Below, piece by piece: positions 36,586-42,363 of a stretch of DNA of 42,363 nt (the first letter of the stretch is position 1; every line of letters starts with the position of its first letter). The stretch covers positions 1 to 42,363 of the forward strand of contig CAYJIZ010000020.1 in the NCBI GenBank assembly GCA_964370395.1, given 5' to 3'. A program made the translations under genes and the position numbers. The DNA is from JBGUVL01 sp964370395. Its GTDB lineage: Bacteria > Bacillota_I > Bacilli_A > Erysipelotrichales > Erysipelotrichaceae. The notes beneath the pieces were generated by a model. That model made no database searches, was not told where the DNA came from, and saw only the letters and a list, made by a program, of their open reading frames with translations.

Positions 36586-36870
36586 ATGTTAAACGGAAAA
36601 CAAAAACGTTATTTACGATCACAAGCAGCAACGATGAAAGCAGTTGTGATTATTGGAAAAGAAGGAATTAGTAGAAACTTAATTGCTACTTTAAATGATG
36701 CACTGAATGCACATGAATTAGTAAAAGTATCAATGTTGAAAAATTGCGAAGAGAACTTTAAAGAAGTTGTGTTTGATTTAGCAGCAGCAACCAATGCAGA
36801 AACAATACAAACAATTGGTAGAACATTTGTCTTGTATAAAAAGTCAAAGAAAAACATTTACGAGTTATAA
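36586..36870 (+). CDS. yhbY: CRM-domain RNA-binding protein YhbY (YqeI)
   Basis: A 94-residue CRM-domain protein: LNGKQKRYLRSQAATMKAVVIIGKEGISRNLIATLNDALNAHELVKV with the conserved IGKxG loop, and C-terminal IGRTFVLYKKSKKN. It associates with pre-50S ribosomal particles in E. coli. Standard length. One base separates it from yqeH, and its stop overlaps the start of the nadD-yqeK gene (TAATG). Confidence 0.94.
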   Translation: MLNGKQKRYLRSQAATMKAVVIIGKEGISRNLIATLNDALNAHELVKVSMLKNCEENFKEVVFDLAAATNAETIQTIGRTFVLYKKSKKNIYEL

Positions 36871-37904
36871 TGCGAATTGGTTTAGTTGGTGGGACATTTG
36901 ATCCCATTCATAATGCCCATGTTGCTATGGCGAAATACGCCAAGCAACAATTAGGTTTACAAGAAGTTTGGTTTTTGGTTGCGAAAGATACCCCTCTAAA
37001 GGATCGTAAGATTAGTCCTTTTCATGATCGATGTAAAATGGTTGAAATGGCGATACAAGCCTATCGCCATTTTAAAGTATGCACTGTAGAATCAATGTGG
37101 GAAGGAAAAAGTTATACGATTGATACGATACGATATTTAAAGAAGCACTTTCCTAATGATGAATTTTACTTTATCATCGGTGCGGATCAAGTAGCACAGT
37201 TGCATTTGTGGAAAGATGTGGATGCATTAGTGCAAGAAGTGCATTTATGCGCATTTGAACGCGAAGGAAGTAGTTTGGATACACCGTATACAATAACAGC
37301 TTTACAAATGCCGAAACAAATGGTGAGTTCAAGCCAAGTTCGTGAAGGTAATTTTATGCATATTCATCCAAATGTACGAAAATACATCTTTGAAAATTCG
37401 ATGTATCTAGATTTTGTACAAAGGGTAATGAGTGCGTATCGTTATGAACATAGCGTGCGCGTTGCTACACTATGTGTGCGTATCGCCAAAAAGCAAAACT
37501 TGGATTGCAAGAAAGCCTACCTGTGTGGATTATTGCACGATATTAACAAAGAATTTAAAATGATGGATATCGAAACAGCAAAACAGGTGATTGCTATAAA
37601 ACGTCCTGCTTTACTAGGTTATGATAAAGACATATGGCATGGCTATTGTGGGCGATTTATTTGTGAACATACATTACAAATAAAAGATAACGATATTTTA
37701 TTAGCAATTGAACATCACGTTTTAGGAGAAAGTCGCAATGCGTATGCAATGTTAGCTTATGTGAGCGATAAGTTAGATCCAGGACGAGGTTATGATGTAG
37801 AACCAACCATTCGTATTTGTGAGAACAATTTATACGAAGGTTATGTAATAGTAAAACAACAACAGAAAGAATTTTATGGTGAAATGAATGAATGTAGAAA
37901 ATAA
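36870..37904 (+). CDS. NadD-YqeK fusion: nicotinate-mononucleotide adenylyltransferase plus HD hydrolase
   Basis: A 344-residue bifunctional protein. Residues 1-185 are NadD: RIGLVGGTFDPIHNAHV, then FIIGADQVAQLHLWKD and the C-terminal SSSQVREG in place of SSTxIR; it makes NaAD from NaMN and ATP. Residues ~190-344 are YqeK: HSVRVATLCVRIA, LCGLLHDINKE (the HD pair), and ..AIEHHVLGESRNAYAMLAYVSDKLDPGRG, matching the HD enzymes that split diadenosine tetraphosphate. In Bacillus these are adjacent separate genes, nadD and yqeK; here one reading frame spans both. Fusions occur in mollicutes and relatives. Its stop overlaps rsfS by 17 bases. Confidence 0.92.
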   Translation: MRIGLVGGTFDPIHNAHVAMAKYAKQQLGLQEVWFLVAKDTPLKDRKISPFHDRCKMVEMAIQAYRHFKVCTVESMWEGKSYTIDTIRYLKKHFPNDEFYFIIGADQVAQLHLWKDVDALVQEVHLCAFEREGSSLDTPYTITALQMPKQMVSSSQVREGNFMHIHPNVRKYIFENSMYLDFVQRVMSAYRYEHSVRVATLCVRIAKKQNLDCKKAYLCGLLHDINKEFKMMDIETAKQVIAIKRPALLGYDKDIWHGYCGRFICEHTLQIKDNDILLAIEHHVLGESRNAYAMLAYVSDKLDPGRGYDVEPTIRICENNLYEGYVIVKQQQKEFYGEMNECRK

Positions 37905-38235
37905 ATTAGAAATAGTATTAGCAGCAATTAGTAATGTAAAAGGGGAAGAAGTAATTGTTTATGACTTTACTTCAATTAACCCATTTATCGATCGTGTCGT
38001 GATTTGTAGCGCAAACAATATGCGTAAGGTATACGCGATTGCACAAATGGTAAAAGACAAATGCCGTGAAAACGGATTGGATGTGAAAATGGAAGGGAAC
38101 CAAGATTCACGTTGGATTTTAATGGATTGTGATGAGATTATCGCTCACATTTTCTTAGATGACGAACGCGAAGTATACAAACTTGAAAGATTGTATGGCG
38201 ACTTACCAAGACTGGAAAGCAACTATGATCTATAA
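37888..38235 (+). CDS. rsfS: Ribosomal silencing factor RsfS
   Basis: A 115-residue RsfS/Iojap protein that binds L14 and blocks subunit joining in starvation. Core motifs are VYDFTSINPFIDRVVICSANNMRKVYAIA and EGNQDSRWILMDCDEIIAHIFLDDEREVYKLERLYGDL, with the conserved G..D..WILxD and H-x-F. Near-universal length. It starts within the end of the nadD-yqeK gene and overlaps the methyltransferase gene by 11 bases. Confidence 0.94.
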   Translation: MNVENKLEIVLAAISNVKGEEVIVYDFTSINPFIDRVVICSANNMRKVYAIAQMVKDKCRENGLDVKMEGNQDSRWILMDCDEIIAHIFLDDEREVYKLERLYGDLPRLESNYDL

Positions 38236-38932
38236 TACGCTAGCCCATTATTATGATGGTTTAGTAAAAGATGAAGAAGCGACACAAGCATGGGTTAACT
38301 TAATTCAAAAGCATATTACAAAAAAAGATATGATGGAATTGGCTTGTGGAAGTGGAGAGATTACACTCGCTTTAGCACAACTAGGATATCGTATTGATGC
38401 GAGTGATTTAAGTGCAGAAATGATTCAAGAAGCAAAACAAAAGGAACATGCGTCACTTGTTCATTTTTATACGATGGATATGTTAGACTTTCATAGTGAT
38501 AAAAAATACGATAGTGTTATTTGCTTATGTGATAGCATTAACTACATCACAAAAGAAACATCGCTTGCCAACTTATTCGCTTCTATTCATGCTACGTTAA
38601 AGGAAGATGGCGTGTTTTTATTTGATACGCACTCTCTTGATCGCTTAGTCGAATTTGAAGAAGAGTTTTATGAAGAAGGCGAAGTCAATGGGCAACAATA
38701 TACTTGGAGTATTATGAGCCAAGATGATCTTATTTATCATAACTTTTTATTTTATGATGACAATGGTGTTGCAACACAAGAGCAACATACCCAAAGAGTT
38801 TATGATCCTAGCTTACTTGCTGCATTGTTAGCACCTTACTTCACTTTTGAAATTGTCACAGATTTTGAAGAAGAAGGAATTTGTGAAGGAGAAAAATATT
38901 TTTATATTTGTAGGAGGAAAGAAGTACAATGA
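38225..38932 (+). CDS. Class I SAM-dependent methyltransferase (YqeM-like)
   Basis: A 235-residue Rossmann-fold methyltransferase. Motif I is MELACGSGEITLALAQLGY (near residue 39), the acidic post-I end is DASDLSAEMI, and motif IV is YDSVICLCDSINYI. The C-terminal CEGEKYFYICRRK ends the fold. The position after rsfS matches yqeM of Bacillus. Its substrate is unknown. ATG 38225 follows GGAAAG; the frame is open further upstream but that region is rsfS. ATGA overlap with mtnN, with an AGGAGGA site in its own end. Confidence 0.9.
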   Translation: MIYNTLAHYYDGLVKDEEATQAWVNLIQKHITKKDMMELACGSGEITLALAQLGYRIDASDLSAEMIQEAKQKEHASLVHFYTMDMLDFHSDKKYDSVICLCDSINYITKETSLANLFASIHATLKEDGVFLFDTHSLDRLVEFEEEFYEEGEVNGQQYTWSIMSQDDLIYHNFLFYDDNGVATQEQHTQRVYDPSLLAALLAPYFTFEIVTDFEEEGICEGEKYFYICRRKEVQ

Positions 38933-39606
38933 TTGGAATAATATGTGCGATTCCTGCGGAAGTAGAAGCAATGCTTTCGCACATGGAAAACAAAAAAGAA
39001 AAGACGTTGTATTCAATTGATGTATTTGAAGGAACAATTGAAAATAAGGATGTCGTGGTTGCTTTTAGTGGCGTAGGAAAAGTAAATGCTGCGATTACTA
39101 CAACGCTATTAGCGAGTCAATACGAATTGTCTTGTATTATTAATGTTGGGGTTGCTGGTGGTTTATTAGCAAGCCAAAATGTAGGAGATATCGTTATTGC
39201 GAATAATGTGATTCAACATGACTTTGATACTTCAGCCGTTGATGGAGAAGAAGGAATAGGAAAAACAGTTGCATGTGATAACGAATTAGCGAAGATGTTT
39301 GAAACAATCGTGAAAGAAAACAACATTACTTCTTGGTTAGGTGATGTAGCAAGTGGAGATTGTTTTGTGGCACTAGACAATCATTTTGAACGCATCTGTA
39401 CTACATTCCCTACATGTGTATGTTGTGAGATGGAAGCAGGGGCGATTGCCCAAGCGTGCGAACGTTTTCAAGTTCCTTGTTTAATTGTGCGCTCCTTATC
39501 TGATGTTGCAGCAAAACACGATAACGGAACTGATTTTTTGACATTTGCGAAAAAAGCGGCTTTGCAAGCAGGAAACATTTGTGCGAAATTATTAGCAAAA
39601 ATGTAA
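38929..39606 (+). CDS. mtnN: 5'-methylthioadenosine/S-adenosylhomocysteine nucleosidase
   Basis: A 225-residue nucleosidase. It starts IGIICAIPAEVEAML with the catalytic Glu, and has INVGVAGGL, CEMEAGAIAQACERF (substrate ribose contact) and the catalytic Asp in RSLSDVA. It hydrolyses MTA and SAH, so removal of the SAH made by the upstream methyltransferase is a natural link. It overlaps that gene by four bases. This is the last gene of the yqeG operon; a TATAAT for the next gene lies at its stop codon. Confidence 0.95.
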   Translation: MIGIICAIPAEVEAMLSHMENKKEKTLYSIDVFEGTIENKDVVVAFSGVGKVNAAITTTLLASQYELSCIINVGVAGGLLASQNVGDIVIANNVIQHDFDTSAVDGEEGIGKTVACDNELAKMFETIVKENNITSWLGDVASGDCFVALDNHFERICTTFPTCVCCEMEAGAIAQACERFQVPCLIVRSLSDVAAKHDNGTDFLTFAKKAALQAGNICAKLLAKM

Positions 39607-39641
39607 TATAATAAAGACAAGTAAAAAAATAGGAGGAAATT

Positions 39642-40073
39642 ATGAAAAGAAAAAATACGAAATCAATATTTGTTACTATCTTTTTGGCTATCATCGTCCT
39701 ATTTTTAGTTTATTTTATCATTGCGATTAACGTGGGTGGACCATATTATAAAAACCAAGCCGATGTACAAAGAATCGTGACTAAAATTAACGAAGAAGAA
39801 AAAACAGACAATACTATCACGCGTCATAGCTTTAAGTATGTAACGTACACAAGTGAAGATGCGAAACAGTATCGCATATACGATTCGAATGGTGATTTGA
39901 TTCTTACTCGTAAGAAGTCAAAACTGAAGTTTGATGAAGTGGCGAAAATTGTCGCTGAAAAATATCCAGAATTAGCAAATGAAACCATTCAAATTAGTTA
40001 TGGATATAAAAATGGTGTGTATTTGATTGAAAATGAGAATGATACAAAATTATGTTGGACATTAACACACTGA
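39642..40073 (+). CDS. YpmB-like protein (DUF5590/PepSY type)
   Basis: A 143-residue single-pass membrane protein: positive N-terminus, one TM (about 9-30), then an extracellular domain. FKYVTYTSEDAKQYRIYDSNGDLILTRKKSKLKFDEVAKIVAEKYP resembles the PepSY-like YpmB fold, and YGYKNGVYLIEN follows. In Bacillus ypmB precedes aspB-asnS-dnaD-nth; here it precedes dnaD-nth directly, which supports the call. AGGAGG seven bases before ATG, and TATAAT at 39607-39612. Function not known. Confidence 0.8.
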   Translation: MKRKNTKSIFVTIFLAIIVLFLVYFIIAINVGGPYYKNQADVQRIVTKINEEEKTDNTITRHSFKYVTYTSEDAKQYRIYDSNGDLILTRKKSKLKFDEVAKIVAEKYPELANETIQISYGYKNGVYLIENENDTKLCWTLTH

Positions 40074-40104
40074 AAAAAGTATTTTATATGAAAGAGGGGA
40101 AATA

Positions 40105-40647
40105 ATGAAACTTATTCATGCATCGTATTTTAATCGCCGTAATTGGTTGATGGAACAGATGGAACATTTGGAACTGACAAACAATGAATTTTTAGTTGTA
40201 TTATGCATTGATTATATGAATGAATTTTCTCAATTTATCGATATCGCGACATTGGCGAAAAAATTGAAATTGGATGGTAGTTTTGTGGATCAAATCTTAA
40301 GTGATTTAATCAGCAAGGGTTACTTAACAATGGAAATGGGCAATCGTTCGATGATATTTAATATCGATCGTGTTTTCATGCAAAAAGACGATGCAACGCC
40401 TTGTCATTCCAATGAGTTTAAAAACTTGTTTGCTTTGTATGAAAATGAGTTCAAGCGTCCATTATCACAACGTGAAAGTGAAACGTTGAGTGAGTGGATT
40501 GAATTATATGATTTAAAATTGATTGAATATGCGCTACGTGAAGCGATTATTTATAACAGTGTAAAATTTAGCTATATCAATAAAGTTTTAATGAATTGGA
40601 AAGAAGATAACTTCACAGCGAAAGATTATGAAGAAAGAGACAACTAA
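40105..40647 (+). CDS. dnaD: DnaD-family primosome protein
   Basis: A 180-residue DnaD. The N-terminal winged helix (LTNNEFLVVLCIDYMNEFSQFIDIATLAKKLKLDGSFVDQILSDLISKGYL) is followed by a C-terminal DDBH2 domain: FALYENEFKRPLSQRESETLSEWIELYDLKLIEYALREAI and the conserved YINKVLMNW, where relatives have YI..IL..W. DnaD acts with DnaB and DnaI to load helicase at oriC and restart sites. Shorter than Bacillus DnaD (about 232), lacking much of the C-terminal tail. Overlaps nth by 20 bases if nth starts at 40628. Confidence 0.92.
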   Translation: MKLIHASYFNRRNWLMEQMEHLELTNNEFLVVLCIDYMNEFSQFIDIATLAKKLKLDGSFVDQILSDLISKGYLTMEMGNRSMIFNIDRVFMQKDDATPCHSNEFKNLFALYENEFKRPLSQRESETLSEWIELYDLKLIEYALREAIIYNSVKFSYINKVLMNWKEDNFTAKDYEERDN

Positions 40648-41299
40648 AATGGATGCAAACGAAATACTAGCACAAATGCGTATATTGTTTCCAGATGCGA
40701 AATGTGCGCTTCATCATCGTAATGCGTACGAATTAATCGTAGCGGTTGTACTCTCAGCGCAAACAACGGATGAGGCGGTAAACAAAGCAACACCAGCCTT
40801 GTTTGCACGTTATCCTGATGTGGAAGCATTAGCACAAGGTGATGTGAATGAGATTGCAACCTATTTAAAAACGATTGGATTGTATCGCAATAAAAGTAGG
40901 ATGATCAAAGAGTTGGCACAATCGCTTGTAGAAAATTATGATGGACAAGTACCATCGACACGCAAGCAATTAACTTCACTTTCTGGGGTTGGACGAAAAA
41001 CAGCGAATGTTGTTTTGTCAGTCTGGTTCAATATTCCTGCTTTTGCAGTAGATACGCATGTTGAACGTGTTTCCAAACGACTAGGGTTAGCGAAATTCAA
41101 AGACAGTGTGGAAGAAGTAGAAACGAAATTGAAACGTAAAATCGATCGTTCTCTATGGAATGATGGACATCATCTGTTTATCTTTTTTGGACGTTATCAC
41201 TGTACAGCGAGAAATCCTAAATGTAAGGGCTGTCCATTTTTATCGTTTTGTAAGAACGATAAGTTTGAAGCATACAAGCAAAAAAATAAAACGAAGTAG
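40628..41299 (+). CDS. nth: Endonuclease III
   Basis: A 223-residue base-excision glycosylase/AP lyase for oxidised pyrimidines. The helix-hairpin-helix is LTSLSGVGRKTANVVL with the catalytic Lys, followed by FAVDTHVERV with the catalytic Asp. The C-terminal [4Fe-4S] ligands are C-x6-C-x2-C-x5-C in CTARNPKCKGCPFLSFC. The start could be 40628 or, one base after the dnaD stop, 40649 (AGAAAGAG ahead); Bacillus Nth aligns better with the shorter form. dnaD-nth adjacency is conserved in Bacillus. A terminator follows. Confidence 0.95.
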   Translation: MKKETTKMDANEILAQMRILFPDAKCALHHRNAYELIVAVVLSAQTTDEAVNKATPALFARYPDVEALAQGDVNEIATYLKTIGLYRNKSRMIKELAQSLVENYDGQVPSTRKQLTSLSGVGRKTANVVLSVWFNIPAFAVDTHVERVSKRLGLAKFKDSVEEVETKLKRKIDRSLWNDGHHLFIFFGRYHCTARNPKCKGCPFLSFCKNDKFEAYKQKNKTK

Positions 41300-41328
41300 G
41301 GAAGGGCAAAAGCCATTCGCTACTTTTT
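41294..41328 (+). terminator. Intrinsic terminator after nth
   Basis: AAGTAG (41294-41299) pairs with CTACTT (41320-41325), then GAA/TTC and GGC/GCC with two single mismatches and an AAAA loop, followed by T-run. It overlaps the stop codon. Confidence 0.75.
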
Positions 41329-41391
41329 GTTTGGTCATATTTCTAGGCAAATGAGCGGATTCTTATTATAGTATTGATGAGAGGTACACCT

Positions 41392-42294
41392 ATGAATACA
41401 AAACAAACTTTTTTAGAAGCGGCAAAGTCACATCATATCAACATCATTGAAAATGCCGATAGCAAATACTATACTACGTTACAAATAAGCAACCGATTGG
41501 ATTATGTAGCAGAAGTGCGTTCGATTGAAGAAATTGCAACTTTGTTGAAGCTGATAAAGCAATATAAGCTTCGTTATATCTTTTTGGGTAATGGTTCTAA
41601 CACATTGATTAAAAAGCATTTTAAAGGGGTTGTCATTGCCTTAAATCGTCAATTTAACCGAATACTTGTAGAAGGAACAAAGATTACATGCCAAAGTGGG
41701 GCTGACTTAAAGCAAACGTGTTTATTAGCACTGCAACACCATCTTACAGGTTTGGAATTTGCATATGGAATTCCAGCGAGTGTGGGAGGGGCTGCATACA
41801 TGAATGCAGGAGCGTATGGTGGGGAAATCGCTTCGGTGTTTAAGAAAGCAACCTTTATAAATGAAGAAAATGAAATCGAAACGATACCATTACACGAAAG
41901 CGATTTTGGATACCGTCATAGTCCATTTAGTGATCGTGACGTGTGTATTTTAGAAATAGAAGTGGAATTAGAAAAAGGGAATTACGATGAAATCGAAGCA
42001 CGGATGGATGAATTGATGGCGAAGCGCATTGCCAAACAACCGTTGGATTATCCAAGTGCAGGTTCTACTTTCAAACGTCCTGAAGGGCATTACGCAAGTG
42101 CGTTGATTGAACAATGTGGATTAAAAGGAAGAAAGCATAAAGGGGCGATGGTATCAGCAAAACATGCAGGGTTCTTATTGAATCACAATAATGCGACAAG
42201 CGAAGAGTTCTTGGAACTTATCGCTATTGTCAAACAAGAAGTCTATGCGAAAAGTGGCTATCAATTAACGTGTGAAGTTAAAATAATCGAATAA
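41392..42294 (+). CDS. murB: UDP-N-acetylenolpyruvoylglucosamine reductase
   Basis: A 300-residue FAD enzyme reducing UDP-GlcNAc-enolpyruvate to UDP-MurNAc. It has the FAD_binding_4 motif FLGNGSNTLI, then YGIPASVGGAAYMNAGAYGGE, FGYRHSPF, and the catalytic Ser in PSAGSTFKRPEGHYASALIEQCGLKG. The absence of the extra loop of E. coli MurB and the YRxSxF form place it in type II. ATG 41392 follows GAGAGGT; the frame is open for six more codons. Base 42295 to the end (69 bases) is AT-rich with no feature I can support. Confidence 0.95.
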   Translation: MNTKQTFLEAAKSHHINIIENADSKYYTTLQISNRLDYVAEVRSIEEIATLLKLIKQYKLRYIFLGNGSNTLIKKHFKGVVIALNRQFNRILVEGTKITCQSGADLKQTCLLALQHHLTGLEFAYGIPASVGGAAYMNAGAYGGEIASVFKKATFINEENEIETIPLHESDFGYRHSPFSDRDVCILEIEVELEKGNYDEIEARMDELMAKRIAKQPLDYPSAGSTFKRPEGHYASALIEQCGLKGRKHKGAMVSAKHAGFLLNHNNATSEEFLELIAIVKQEVYAKSGYQLTCEVKIIE

Positions 42295-42363
42295 AAAAAG
42301 TAGCAGTCAAGTGAAGTAGTAAAATAAAAGTAGACACACAAAAAGTACAAAAATGTATTTAAA

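Noticed and set aside
1..42363. Prophage, insertion sequence, CRISPR array, tRNA or anti-phage island
   Set aside because: No transposase, integrase, regularly spaced repeats, tRNA-like folds or nuclease clusters are visible; gene order is mostly conserved core.

Overview
The window reads as a stretch of low-GC Firmicutes chromosome. The gene neighbourhoods are core Bacillota ones: rnhC / cvpA-mutS2-uvrC, DUF177-rpmF, murT-gatD, rimP-nusA-rnpM-ylxQ-infB-rbfA, yqeG-yqeH-yhbY-nadD-yqeK-rsfS-yqeM and ypmB-dnaD-nth. AT-rich intergenic DNA, AGGAGG-type ribosome binding sites, a fused nadD-yqeK, a long acidic NusA tail and MurT/GatD suggest an Erysipelotrichia-like gut Firmicute. That placement is inference, because no rRNA or marker search was possible. 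I found no insertion sequence, prophage, tRNA, rRNA or CRISPR array, and no gene-free stretch over 300 bases.

Layout. 1-5.3 kb holds a rhodanese cut by the window edge with a CsoR/CstR-like palindrome, an orphan LytS/YesM-type histidine kinase, a small unknown protein, a YehR-like lipoprotein, a DeoR regulator with a PHP phosphoesterase, and RNase HIII. 5.3-10.2 kb is a DNA repair operon (cvpA, mutS2, uvrC). 10.2-13.8 kb has a DUF1653 protein, then a membrane c-di-GMP phosphodiesterase translationally coupled to a XylF-like sugar-binding lipoprotein, with no ABC transporter nearby. 13.8-16.2 kb is feoAB. 16.2-21 kb has an aminotransferase, YebC, a GNAT, TmcAL and a sugar nucleotidyltransferase. 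21-24.3 kb has DUF177-rpmF and murT-gatD-SseB. 24.3-25.4 kb is corA, preceded by an unannotated 23-codon leader ORF inside a set of mutually exclusive RNA hairpins. 25.4-30.4 kb is the nusA-infB operon with a leader hairpin. 30.4-34.8 kb has VanZ, an unknown 346-residue protein, and an opposing ATP-grasp/esterase/esterase operon. 35-39.6 kb is the ribosome-assembly/NAD cluster ending in MTA/SAH nucleosidase. 39.6-42.3 kb is ypmB-dnaD-nth and murB.

The most interesting candidates are: (1) the corA leader peptide and switchable hairpins, an apparent translational attenuator; (2) the Cache-GGDEF-EAL plus sugar-binding lipoprotein pair, which looks like a ligand-sensing c-di-GMP module; (3) the ATP-grasp plus two esterases operon, a small uncharacterised metabolic or conjugation cluster; (4) a NusA-autoregulation-type hairpin in the rimP leader; and (5) an apparently leaderless tmcAL. 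All regulatory proposals are structure-based inferences made by eye.
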